Assembly (NCBI GenBank): GCA_022457155.1
Contig: JAJGOT010000439.1
Coordinates: forward strand, 577,001 to 641,000
From: Cladopsammia gracilis
Taxonomy: Eukaryota > Cnidaria > Anthozoa > Scleractinia > Dendrophylliidae
Length of the DNA stretch: 64,000 bases
Direction of reading: 5' to 3'
This document shows, piece by piece, positions 36,366 through 49,800 of the stretch; the first letter of the stretch is position 1, and the number at the start of each line of letters is the position of its first letter. The notes under the pieces are model-generated. The model was not told the DNA's origin, did not search any database, and saw only the letters and a list, made by a program, of their open reading frames with translations. The translations under genes were made by a program, and so were the position numbers.

Positions 36366-36781
36366 GGGCCATTTATACGACAGAAAATAAGACGCGTCTT
36401 ATCTAAGACGCGACTTAAATAAGACGCGAACCGATCGTACAAACAGTACAAAATAAGCATTCGTGTCTTATTTTAGACGCGACTTAAATAAGACGCGTCT
36501 TGTCTTAGAACAGGGTTTTCAGCTGTTCTTATTTTTTCCGCGTCTTAAATAAGACGTGAACTTCCTCGTATAAATGCTTTCGCGTCCTAAATAAGACGTG
36601 AACAACAAGTGCGCCGTATCATAAATAAGACGCGAACCATTTATACGTGATCTTCGCGTCTTATGTTGGACGCAAACGTATAAATGGTACACTTCGCATC
36701 TTATTTAAGTCGCGTCTTAGATAAGATGCGTCTTATTTTCTGTCGTATAAATGGCCCTATTTTCTCCCGTATAAATGGCCC
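36366..36781. mobile_element. Palindromic TA-flanked MITE (unit 2 insertion, different site)
   Basis: Same family as 17,086-17,476 but inverted and about 660 bp away in orthologous coordinates. The unit 1 site (GACTGTATTATGTCAC near 16,865) is empty. TA flanks are at 36,364-36,365 and 36,782-36,783. The right end is doubled: one terminus finishes at 36,757 and a second about 24 bp later, suggesting an aberrant or repeated end. Confidence 0.85.
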
Positions 36782-37864
36782 TATTATGTCACAAATCACT
36801 GACCCAAGACAGTAATAAAATAGGAACTGTTTAAAAGAGCATTGTAAAGTTTCCATGCAGTTGTGTTTAATATAGCAGATCAAAAGTAAAAGAGAATAAA
36901 CTACTTTCAGTTGCTAAGACGTAAAAATAAACATCACCCATCAGGCTGCTCAATGAAAAGTAAACGAAAGAAAATATACGGAATCCACTTCACACTATAT
37001 TAGTTTCGATGCCAATAGACGCAAGGTATTGTTGTTCCGAGAACCACAATAAATAAATAAATAAATAAATTAATTAATTAATTGATTGATATTCGGGCTG
37101 TATTGAACACAACAGGAAGGCACAATTTAAGCAGGATGATCCGGTAGAATAAACCTACGAACCATCTCAATCAGAATCTCGAAGATTGGCAAAAAATATC
37201 CAAACGATGTCGCATAAGGCTGGAAGATGCCGCTCGACTATATACGAAGCAGTTTCACTTTATTCGTCCATTTTGCAAAAACTTAAGCCAAAATTAAGTT
37301 AAGTACTATTTCCTTTTGTCAACTGAGTTTTCAAAATTGAGCAAAATGTTTCCTTTCTTTTCCTGGACTGTCTGCATTTCCTTTTCCTTTTGCTCAACTA
37401 TATTGAGTACAACAGGAAAGCACAATTCAAACATGGGCCGAATGAATAAACGCAAGGGGAAATATATTGACTTTGAACAGTTCTGAGATCGAAAGATCAA
37501 TTGCTTATTTAAGAATTTCACAAGAAATATAAAATTTAACAAGTCCATTTAAAATTATATTTCTTTTGACCTTTCTGTTTACAACAATAATGAAATGTAT
37601 TAACTGAATACATTTGAAAAACGTATGGAAAATTCCAACTAATTACATAGTGACTCGCGGTCGACAATGGAGAAAACGGAGGACCAACGGATACGGAAAT
37701 TACGTTTATCCTGATGATTCGTGGCCAATTAATTTCAGATAAAAGTTCTTATTATGAGTTAAGTTTGCGGAGCGCTCAGGCCAATATAACTTAAGGCCAT
37801 AAAGTCGCGCCGTTTGGAGATCTTTGACCATTCTGTCGCAGTTGATCTCTTAACCCTCGGTGAA

Positions 37865-40800
37865 ATGGAGATGCAGTTTGCAGTCCTAGTTATCTTGGCA
37901 TGTCTTCCATGCTCACTTGCGTTCCCGATTGGAGGTAAAGTATTGTATATATTGTATGATCGTTTGTATATGGGAAGACAGAATATTTTACACATCTAAA
38001 TCAGACTAACTATTCCCTCTTTGAATGACGAGCTTTGTTTTGATTGGTTTCTATCTGCATCAGTTACCAAGTACCTTTGTATAGGTGAGGTTTGAGCCTC
38101 GAGTACCTGATTGAAAAACCGAAGTAAAAAAACAAAACAAAACAAACAAACAAACAAACGCAGAGCGACAACGTACTAATTTTTCCAAGCGTTCGTTTTG
38201 CAACATGGGGAAAATTTATCTGTGATTTTTGGAAAGTACATCGCAGTAGTCCGAAACTAGAAGGATGATTTCCTTTTCTCTTACATTTTCTACTGTAAAG
38301 CATAACTGGAAAGTCGTAGTCTGTTATGGCTAAAAGAGACATAAAAATTGAAATTCGGTTGTATAAAGCTTTGCTTTAGGTGTCCCTTGTTATTTTATCC
38401 TTAAATTTCTCTTCACTACTCTGAAATGAGACCACAGAAATATGATTATATTTGCTTTTGTTTATCAAAAAGGGAGTGGAATTTGCGTGGACCACCCTAA
38501 CGGTAACTACACAGATCCAAACAACTGTCATGGTTACATTGAGTGCAAAAATGGCTTTGAGCAGAAAAGGACTTGTGCCAACCCGTTTCTGGTTTTTGAC
38601 GAGAAAAGGAATCTATGTGATGATCCACGCGTTGTTCCATGCATCTGGACCAACGTCACTGACGATACCCTGGACAAAAGAAGTTATTACGGAGGTAAGA
38701 GCACAATAACAGAGTTTTTTGTTTAGCAAACTTCACTAATATCGTTGTCGACCTTTCGTCAGTAATTAGAATAGGCCGTTTGTGGTCCAACTGCGACTTT
38801 AATAAATATGCACACTGTCCAGCTATGAAGCGAAAAGGACGCACATTTTAAAGTGCTCCTACGAGGAAAATATTTGTTTTCCTTTTCGACTGTTTTTTTC
38901 TTTAATTTATTAAATGGATTCATAATAACACGAAATTTCGAATCGAACGATATAAGCTTGCCGAGACTGTCGAAACCCCGTCCGCCAAACTCAATCCTGT
39001 GATTATTCTAGAAATTGATCTCACTTGGAGTATCTTCTTGCTTAATTGCAAAAAAACATATTCGCTTCCAAGCAGGCCCTAGAACCACCAAAATAAAAAG
39101 GCCTTGTCTATCAGTCTTTTTACACAATGAAACAGCCACCGTGAAGCAGTCTTTTTTGTGCTTATTATACGACGTCATCCGCCAATCGTGTTAGCCATAT
39201 ATTTGAATCAAGTAATGGCGGCAAGCCGAAGCTACACTTGACGTTTGAATTACTGGTGTTACTTTGTTGAGCGTTACCGAAAACTAAACGATTTTTTTCT
39301 GAGGAAGATTTAGAGAATACCGTAAAATCTTTGTTACAAAAATAGGCCAACCAGTTTGATAACAAAACATTACTCCACCCCCTCCTTTATAGTATGTCTG
39401 GCGTTTTGATTGGTTCCCTGGACACAAAGTTGAACATTTTCGTACGGTGAAGGAAATAAACCGCAAATGTCGCGAATCACTTAACTAACAGAGTGACGTT
39501 TTCGACGCACGGTGGCGAGTAATTTTCTATATATAATCTACATCTATGTCTATAACTTGCAAAATCCTTGCCAGGATGGTTCGCAAGTGCGGTATAAAAA
39601 AGAATAAATAAAGAAGTGTGATAAGATATGTTTCGGAAAGTTCTCTCGTCGAAACGATAAAAGAGTTAGAAAGATTTCTGTAGTTTTTGGACATACTCCG
39701 TCCTGTACTCTTCTAACGCACAATATTAAAAAATATATCTGTTCGTAAAAATATACGTATGTGTTCGTAAAAAAACCGCAATTAATTTCGCTGATATCCG
39801 CCATCTTGGATTCAAGATATATTTGCACCTTGGTGTATGATGCACCAAGTGTCTTATACCGTTCACGTATTTCATTGGAGACATTGCGTGGAGAAGCATG
39901 ACAAGGAACGACAAGAATTTAAGATGTCAGTGACTGGGTTGTACGGGAAGGATGCCATGTTAAGACAGATTGCAGAAAGTGTCAGGATAAACAGGGCGAC
40001 GAGGGAATCCCTTATCAACACTAAGAAAGAGTGGAACTTTGTTAAACTACCAAGAGTAGTGCTAGAAGAAGAAGGAGGCACTTCGTGAAACCTAACATGA
40101 AATACGTGAACGGTATAAGACACTTGGTGCATCATACACCAAGGTGCAAATAGATGGCGGACACTGCCTGATGAGGCTGAGTTTTATCAGCGAAATTAAT
40201 TGCGGTTTTTTTACGAACACATACGTATATTTTTACGAACAGATATGTTTTTTAATATTGTGCGTTAGAAGAGTACAGGACGGAGTATGTCCAAAAACTA
40301 CAGAAATGTGATAAGACAAACTTTAAATGCAGGGGTGTGTGCAGTGCTAACTAACAAAAGATAAAATAACATAATGTTCAAAGAAGCAGGACTGGGTATT
40401 CACTGCCGACTTAAAGCACTCCGTCGATTGTTATTTTATAACTAGAAATACGTGTCTCGCAGAACCTCGCGAAGCTCAGGGGAGGATGCACTGCAAAATT
40501 TTAGCGATGTGGGAGGGAGAGATGGAATTTCTGATATAAATGGAGAGGTTGGGTTGCTCGCTGGCAATGACCTCTTAAAGTTGAGACATTTTCGTTCTCA
40601 GTCTCTTCAATTTAACTTGTACTTTGTGTCCTGTCTTCCTAAAATAAAATAAATGGGAGCTGGTGTTAGTCAGTGTTGGGTTTTGAGCTGTGGGTCGCTG
40701 TAACTGCCATGGGACTGCCCCCCCCCCCCCCCCCCCCCTCCTCTCTTCATTAATTTTTGGCAGAAGGAAAATTGGTCTGAAAGTGGATGTATTAAGTACT

Positions 40801-43800
40801 GTTGTGGGACATGGGTCCAGGACAATATGCAGCAGTGTTCTGTTTATTTTGATTGTCTTAATTAAATTCCATTTTTGAAACTTGTGAGCTAGTGCTATCT
40901 CCTGTTCCTTTTTATCTCGTTAATGCGCTTGCGCATTAAGCGAGATTTCGAAGTCGAGTACTAAAAAAGGGACAAAAGCTGTTAACAAAATTTTGTGGAC
41001 TTTTGTCCGGGGGGGTTTCTTGTTCCTTCTTTATAGAAGCTATATTAGGGCATTGAGGATATGGTTGGTTAAAGCGGTTAGGATTTCAAGAAGGGCGTCA
41101 CATACTGCCACTAAAATGTTTGGGAAGCACCCCCGGACCTATTGTTAATTTCCCTAGGGTATTGGGATGTCAGAACCTGTGATGAACTTGTCATATCTCA
41201 CATTACGTTACCGCAAAGGTATTAGTCCTTCTTAAATTTCGATATCTCACGTTACCTATCAGTTTCAATCATTTGTCGTAAAGCCATTATAGCTACTTTA
41301 AAAGGGTAAAAATAGGTTAAATGCGTTTTCTTGGGAAACGTAGTTTGAGAATTTCACGGTGTATTTTACTAATGGAGAGGTTATAAGAAAGTTAAATGGG
41401 ACAGGAAAGTTTGTGTGTTAATATGAGCGGTATGGCAGAGCAAAATAGCATGAACTTTGCGTTTTTTTCTATTGAGTTGTGGTTACACATACCTTGGGTT
41501 TGGGGCCTTCCCAAGGGTTAATGGCTTGGGTTCGGTTTATCTCAGGTTTCATCTTACCCTTGGGGATGCGGTTACACAGTAAAAGACTCCCCAGGGTAAA
41601 ATATAATAAGATATGAGTTCACTGACACTGCAGTTTACGCGCGAAAACGTACAGATCGACATGGATGACACGAATCGAGATCTTGTAAGTTTAATTTCAG
41701 TCATTCTCCTGCTTATCATTTGATAAATATAACAATCCGGCATTTTTTTTTGCGAGAAGACACCGAAGAAGATGCCTTCAACTACGCTATCTTCAAGGTT
41801 TGTCGGCGTTTTATTTACATTTAGGAGCTCGCCACGAACTTGCTCGTCGCCAAGGAGGGCTTGGGTATTTCCACGACCACAGAATTGGTTTCAGCAACTT
41901 CTAAATAACAATGCACTCGATCACTGGTGGAAAGAAAATTTTAGAGTTACAAGTAAGCGTGCAATTAACCAAGCGTATCAGAGGTCAACTCAGCAGCAGG
42001 CAATTTCCTGTATTAGCTACGTTCTGCATTATGATTGGCCAAGCGGTTTGATTGTGCAATAGTATGGTAAACATGTCATAGTTGCGTTGATTTTCGAAAA
42101 AAGGGACAAAAGTTGTTAACAAAATTTTGTGGACTTTTGTCCGGGGGGTTTCTTCTTTCTTCTTTATAGAAGCTATATTAGGGCATTGAGGATATGGTTG
42201 GTTAAAGCGGTTAGGATTTCAAGAAGGGCGTCACATACCGTCACTAAAATTTTTGAGGAACACCCCCGGTCCTATTGTTAATTTCCCTAGGGTATTGAAA
42301 TGTCATGAACTTGTCATGTCTTACGTTAGGTCACCACAAAGGTATTACAGTTCTTATTAAGTTTCGATATCTCACGTTAGGTATCAATCTTTCAAATTTG
42401 TTTTTAAGTTTATGTGTCCTAGACGTTCTACGCTGTTTGCGTTTTATGCTTTTTGCCGGTTTCCTGTGTGGATGTGTCGGAGACGTTCTACGCTCTTTGC
42501 GTCTTATGCTTTAGAAATTTCTTTGTCCGCTTTTTGAGGTTCATAGCAGAGTTGTTTTTCAACTGTTTTAGAGCTGACCTCATCGCCTGACAGATTGTAC
42601 ATGTTTCTTATCTAAACCACAGAAACAACAATGTTGAGGTGTCATGATTATGCAATAGTATGCAAGAGAGGTGAGATTTTGCCTATTCAGCTAACTAAAA
42701 ATGTTTCGGTTTGATTACGCAAGAGTATGCATTACGGTTTGATTATGCAATAGTACGCAAAAGACGTAATAATTTTGCTGATTTTGTTAACAAAGTTTAT
42801 CAAGCAAGCATTTTAAGAAGAATTTTTCGCCGTGTCTAAATGCCCGGCAGCCGGGCACGGTCTCAAATAGACTAAATGCCCGGCAGTCAGAAATTTTCAC
42901 AAAATTTTCACTGAATGGCTCTTTCAAACCTTTTGAGAGTATTTGATGTTCGTTGAGAAATGTCAAGCGATTCCAAAAATTATTTTTCTTTTCCATTTGA
43001 CGAAACATCCAAGCTTGACATTTCTAAACGAACATCGAATGCTCTTAAAAGGTTTGAAAGAGCCTTTCAGTGAAAATTCTATGAAAATTTCTCACTGCCG
43101 GGCATTTAGTCTATTTCAGACCGTGCCAGGTAGTCTGCAGAAATGTTCTTAGTGTCGTAAACATAGCGATCTTATAGTATACCGAAGCTTGAATATTTCG
43201 TCAACTGGAAAATCGAAATAATTTTGGGAATCGCTTGGTAATTCTAAACGAACTTTACTAAAGAGGTTTGAGTGAGACGTTCAGTCGAAATTCTGTGAAA
43301 ATTTCTGACTGCGAGTCTCAGCAGAAATTTTCTAAGTGTCGAGAACATAGCGATCTTATGGTATGCCCAAGCTTGGATATTTCGTCAACTGGAAAGCAAA
43401 ATAATTTTTGGAAGCGCTTGACATTTCTAAACGAACATCGAATACTCTCAAAAGGTTTGAAAGAGCCATTCATTGAAAATTTTGTGAAAATTTCTGTTTG
43501 CCGGGCATTTAGTCTATTTAAGACCGTTCCCGGCTGCCGGGTATTTAGACACGGCGCATTTTATAAGCGATTTCAGCGTGTAGATTTTTTTCAAGAGAGA
43601 TTTTGTCTATAACACAACAGATCGCCCTTGTTAGTGAACACCATCTTAGCTGAACCGCTTCCAAATATCCCTCTAGCAAAGAAAATGCAGACATCTCTTA
43701 ATTTTCCATCAACCCTACCCGTCTGGCTTTAAAAGCCACTGTTAAACAATTTACAACATCACACAATATTATACAACAAAAGACAAACTGTAACCTCAAC

Positions 43801-46800
43801 AAAATTAGCGATTTTCTAAAACCATACATTTTCTAGTAAACATCAATCTATTGAGATTCCTTAAATTCCTTCGAAACAAAACACTCCCATATTATGAAAT
43901 GTTTTATCACAATCATTGTCACACAACAACTGACATATAATTATACCTTTAAAATTTTTCATAAGAAGAACCTTCCTTCTTTAATTTACGAAATAACTTT
44001 GTCACACCGATACCCCTACAACTTTACAAAATTAACACCCCATCAACGTACCGCCTTAGACACAAAATCTGCACATATTAAAAAAAAAAGATGCAATTTC
44101 ATTCGAAACGTACTCTCCACTCCTAAAACCAAAAAATATGAACACTTTTTACAAGAATTAACTTCAAATAGCAATCAAATACAAACCAATTCATTTCTTA
44201 AACTTAAAAGGATCCATTTAATCCCTAATAGTTACATGGCAGTTAGCAAACAGATGACACCGGAAATACAAAACTCTCGACTTGAAAATAAAAAACAGAC
44301 AAATAGTATATATTCGCAAATAGCCCATTCATAATTACCTTATGCAGCCATTTCTTTTTAAACCCTCCACATACCAAAAATCAATCTCCGCTTAGCTTTT
44401 CAAAAAATTCCACATCGATCTCGATACAAACACACAACAGCGTTATTAAATTAATCCTTCAAAAACCATTGACAAGTAGCTAATTAGTCCATCACAGACA
44501 TACCGCTAATCGATACCGGAAAACGTAGATATTTCGGCCCTCCCACAACTAAACAAGTTTCAACAAAATATTGCACATCACACAATATTTAATAAAGCAA
44601 TCTTAAACAATTTGTCAATGTTGCTAACCCTTACATTTAAAAGCGATTTCCGACAACCCATCTTTAATTCATCTTCATTTTCTTTCAACTTACCAATTAA
44701 ACGTTATATAAAAACACAGACCTAGGGATTGTCTTATCAAACATATCAATCAAAATATAAAAGGTATCTCCGCAATGCCGCAATGTTCTTACTTAAAACG
44801 ATTTACACCTTTTCAGTTCAAAAACAAAAGAGAGTAATCACTAATTTTTCCGTCTAGCTGTAAATCTAATTTTAAGACAAATTCGCCGACAACTGCACAA
44901 AAAAGTGCTTTTCAAACACTACGAACAATGTCTGTCTTGAATACCAAAAAATAAAACAATAAGGTAAAACCTAAATCTTTTAACAATATACACATTCTGC
45001 AATTTCTTACGACAAAAAATATTGCGAAAACGTTATTATAGTAAGCTCATTGACTAACTATAACATGCCATATGAGCAAGCTGAACCTTCATCTTTCACG
45101 CAATCGGCACACCCTTTTATCGCGCAAATAGACACATGACTAAGCAACACCACAGCTATCCTTAAAATAACAAACAAGTGTCTACAAGTATAAACTCGAT
45201 GAAACTTTAGCACGTTTCGAAATCTTATCATAACTTAAATGACACGCACTATTTAGAGTTTCTTAATATAGTCCTCCTTATTTTAAAGAACATTGTAATT
45301 GAATTTCGATGATGCCTCAACTGAAAAAACATTCACTTACACTCATAATAATATCACGTTATTCCGTTCTACATAAAATCTTTGTCCCGTATGTACGCTT
45401 TGAAAAAAATTGAATATTCAATTTTACCCTCCCCCCCGTCACCCCCCACACTGAAAAAAGACAAGACGACCCAAAATAACATCGAACTGAAACAATTTTT
45501 TTCTAAAATCAAACAGGTGCCAGCAAAACAAAATCACATAAATTGCGCCTTTCGCGCTCCATCATAGTCCGTGATTTAATGTGAACGCCGAGGAGAGAGA
45601 GAGAGAGAGCGGGGGGGGGGGGGGGGGGTACAATTTAAGATAAGCATGTGTGCCGCCAGGGTTCTCAAGCCCTGACCCTATTAAGAGTAGAAAATCAAAA
45701 AAAATCAGAACTTGTCATGAACTTGTCATATCTCACATTACGTTACCGCAAAGGCATTAAGTTCTTCTTAAGTTTCGATATCTCACGTTACCTATCAGCT
45801 TCAATCATTTATCGTAAAGCCAAAAATAGGTGAAATGCGTTTTTTTGGCAAACGCAGTTTGAGAATTTCACGGTGTATTTTTACGAATGGCGACGTTTTA
45901 AGAAAGTTAAATGGGACGGGAAAGTTTGTGTTTTAATATGAGCGATATGGCAGAGCAAAATTTGCGTTTGTTCTAGTACGCCGGTGGCGGCTTAGAATTT
46001 TAAACATGAACGCTTATCAGCATAAGTGGAAAAGCGTTATTTCCTGAATTATTCTAGAGCTCTCACGCAATGCAAGTATGAACGTCCCAGTATGGGAATC
46101 CCGAAACGTCAAGTTGGATATCGAGTTCGAGTTCGAGTTGGACTTCGAGTTGGATTTCGAAATATGAAAAACTATAATCGATAAAAATCGACAGTCGAAC
46201 CTCCCTTACGGACACCTCTCTAATACGGATACCTCTCTATTACGCACAGTTTCCTGTGTCCCGACAAAATTCGCACATATTTTCTTTAAAAAAGACCTCT
46301 ATAATACGGACCCTCTCTAATACGGACAACGGACACTAAATTCGGTCCCAGAGAGCAAATTAATATAAACTTAACCTCTTTATCACGGACACTCCGGTGA
46401 TCAGGTGATGATAGTTTGAGTAAGTAATACAATTTCCTGTTTGCGGTTACAAACATGTATCGCAAGACGTTTTCAGAATAGACCTTATCACGGTTTTTCC
46501 AAAATTTTATATGGGCCTGATAGCAATAATCCATCGACACTGCTGGGAAAAGCATCTCAAAAATAGTAAAATGGCCGAGTTTAAAAGCGATATCTTTTAA
46601 AATAATGAAGATATAGCTCCGCCAAGTCGGCAAATTTCACAGACGTTTGTATCGCGCGGCCAAATATCTTGCCTACCGGTAGGCAAGAAATTTGGCCGCG
46701 CGGATCTGGATCAGTAAAATCCTGTACAAGATAAACTAGTAGTTTCCACTGGAAAGTGAAGTGCTGCGAGTAAAGCTTATTGCAGAAGAAGACTTGTTTG

Positions 46801-49800
46801 GAGATATCTCGTTAATTGCATGTACTTTAAATAGTGAACAGATGAGCGACTTGATCTATTTTGCCATTGGATTAACTTGGCTAATATATATGCCGTTCGA
46901 ACGGCAAAACCGCACGGCTACTGAACGGATGAACGCGAAGTATGAATAAAGCCGTTTCTGGTGGCTCAAAACGGGAAAGTTTGCAGAGATTAGCGACCTT
47001 TAATTCTCTCTCAATGTAATGTGCGACTCTGATGAAGATAACGAATGGAAAGCAGAACCATCGACTATGGTCTAAGTAGAATTTCGAGGCGACTGGAGGC
47101 GTTGGAGCGATTTTACCGCCGATTTCCTTCGGTGGATCCGATCGGCTCGATGAGCGGAGTGCTGTCTCTTTCAGAGGGAGGACTGAAACAGTTGAACTAA
47201 AAATCGCTGGAATCGCGAATCGACCGCAAAACCACTCACTGAGGCACAAGTAAACACACAAAGAAGTTCAGATGAACCAGTTTTATTCAAATATCGTTCC
47301 TAATTTTACGCTCAAACTCGAAGTGAATTTTCCCAATACAAATCCTTATAATTTCGCTATTACGCCATTTACCACGACGTTTATCACTTGAGCTTAGGCT
47401 ACCTGTGCTGCCAGATGGTACGTTGTGACAAAAGGCAGTATCCTCTCGTGACCTTTTTTCTTTTGTGTAAGTGCCGATTATATTTTTTCATATTTGTATT
47501 TTGTTTTTTTAACTCGAAGTCCAACTCGAAGTCCAACTCGAAGTCCAACTCGAAATCCAACTCGAAGTCCAACTCGAACTCGAACTCGAACTCGAACTCG
47601 ATGTCCAACTCGACGTTCCGGGATTCCCTGCCATGATCTATCAAGAAACGAAACATAATTATTATCAATTCGCTGTTCTGACTCAAATGAGTTCAAATTT
47701 TATATTCAAGTTCCGATGAATTTCATTGCATTCTCAAATACTTGTTCATTTGGCTCGGATGGCTTTATGCCGGTGGATTTTCAAGATCAGTTGCTAAAAC
47801 GCGCCACACTGTGAAAGAAATTTCCGGGAATATTTAAAATTTTACAAGATTTTGGTCTATTCTCTTGCCAAATAATGCCATTTCAATGTAATCGATTTTT
47901 GTAACAGTTAGCGTAAACTTCGAATTCTACGAAGGATTCGAGTTTAATCAATTTTTGCATAACCGGAATTCAATTGGATAAAAATGTACGACGATGAGTC
48001 GTGCACTTGTAATAAGCTGAGCGTGCAAGGCCTAGCCGTGTGGTTTTAACGCAATGAGAAGTTCGTAGACAATATAATAATTAAGGCCTTTAAAAATCAG
48101 TTGAAATCATTAATTCAAATGGATGGACTCGATACCTATTTAGTTTACTCTTAATTCAAAAGACAAATAGTATTGAAATATTTATGAAGAGGAATTTAAC
48201 CGTTGCAACCCCTTAAAACTGTACTTATCTATATCCATGGTGCACTGTATTAAATTTTTCTTAATAGGTTTTTAGAAGACTTACCTTCTACATGCAGCTG
48301 AAAAAGCTAGGCTTAAACGTAACAGTCGCTAGACTGTCAAAAATGCCAACGAAGGTTTTAGCGAGCTCCACGCAGCTGTAAAGCGCAGCGAATACAAGCT
48401 AAAATTACAGCCTTTACTGAGACACTTACGATACGACCAAAAACAGATCGCTGCATTCACCCCTCTCATAAAATAGAAGTCTGTATACAGGTGAACATTT
48501 CAAGTTCGTTTACCAACAGGTTGCAACTGAACTGACTGAAAATTCTAAAAACTGACAGGAATCTTCTGCGACACCTCCTTTCAACAACCTTGACGGGCTT
48601 TTTTAATTTCGTTCCTATAGGTGGTTTGCAATCAATCTCTAGAGACATAGATAACAATAGTGAAACGAACAAATGCTGGTGGACGAACAAAAGGAGCTAA
48701 TGAGAGAACTATTGTTTATGTCCACCAGCATGGCGGCGATGACGTAACATGAAAACCACATATAACAAATTAAGTTATCGTCTCTTTCGTAAAAAAATAC
48801 GTAAACATTGGGAACATCAAACTTTAAGAGGGTATAAAGGAAAAGTAACACACATCTGAACAGCGCCACCATTTTGGACGGCAATCTATCCGTTCCGATG
48901 TTAATGCGTAACTGTTTCCTCCTTTCCGGTTCTAGATTTCTGTTCGTGAAATGACCAGATTTTTTCCGGATATATAATTGATACTATCCATTAGATTATT
49001 ACAATGGAACTCAATTCATTCTATAGGTGTCAGAACATTCACTGAAGCGTGATGCTTGAAGTTGTTTCTCGCGGTGAATTTGCCTGTAAAGAGCTGTAAA
49101 CCCGGCGCAGCTTTTTCTCGACAGCTACAGTGAGCTTACTTTACCATTTTGTAAACAAGGCCAAACACACGACAAATTAATCTAGCACTGCTAAATAAGG
49201 GTGCTAATGGGGGTACCCAATTGTCAGTTAAGAAGAGGCTACACTGGTAGCCTATACTCATGCGCTTGTATAAAAAAAATTTATGTTTTTCTTTTTTAAC
49301 TGCGTCACGCTGTCGGAAATCGGTTCATTTCAATATTTTCATTCATTGATCTTATCAAGTGATTTAGCTTGACAAGTAGGAAATTACGTATATCAGTAAG
49401 GCTTTTAAATTTGCAAAGTTAAGATAAGGTTACTTTAAAGGCCATGAGAATGACCAGAGTGAATGCGTTTTTGGGATTGGACTTAGAACAGCCGCTTTAC
49501 GAAAATTATTCGACATTAGATTCTCATACAAAAACCATAATTTCTCACCTGTCAAGATAGCTTCCAAAACCGTAATAAGGATCGTCAGTATTAAAGATGT
49601 CTGTTTGATACAGGATCGTACACAGAGAGTATGGGAAGGAAAAAAAATCGAAACTCACTGATGCTTGTGTCCAATAAAATACGGTGTGTCCACTTACTTT
49701 GGAGTCTGCTTAATACAGGTTTTAGTGTAATCAGAAATCTTACTCATTTAATCTAACACTGAAAAGGGCTCGTGTGGTTAACCCCTGGGTCAACCCGCGT

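Larger units (their letters stand above)
29671..40428. repeat. Large duplication, unit 2, first segment
   Basis: Colinear copy of about 10,557-20,560, starting at ATTTACACAGACAGTACC next to unrelated sequence. It contains the same fixed MITEs and tandem repeats plus private insertions at 30,782, 34,717, 36,366 and 39,627. Homology stops near 40,428 and resumes at about 61,930. Confidence 0.85.
46085..47640. repeat. Composite block with inverted CTCGAA-rich ends
   Basis: The left edge (GGGAATCCCGAAACGTC, then GAGTTCGAGTTGGACTTCG) is mirrored by the right edge (a CTCGAAGTCCAA array, then ACGTTCCGGGATTCCC). The interior holds a pogo-like terminus, a dispersed repeat and a near-perfect palindrome. 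The whole may be one foldback element invaded by others. No transposase frame was recognised. Confidence 0.5.

Noticed and set aside
43894..44334. 146-codon ORF as a gene
   Set aside because: Its composition follows the G-poor, A/C-rich local skew. It has no domain and no splice or promoter support.
41180..45968. LTR retrotransposon bounded by the repeat copies at 41.2 and 45.7 kb
   Set aside because: The direct repeats differ by indels and substitutions, a third partial copy exists at 42.1 kb, and there is no gag/pol coding between them.
46881..47261. 126-codon minus-strand ORF
   Set aside because: No domain. It lies in a repeat-rich composite block, and the opposite strand shows equally long open stretches.
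47388..47686. Low-complexity serine/asparagine/lysine or glutamate/phenylalanine frames
   Set aside because: They are translations of the AACTCGAAGTCC minisatellite on both strands.
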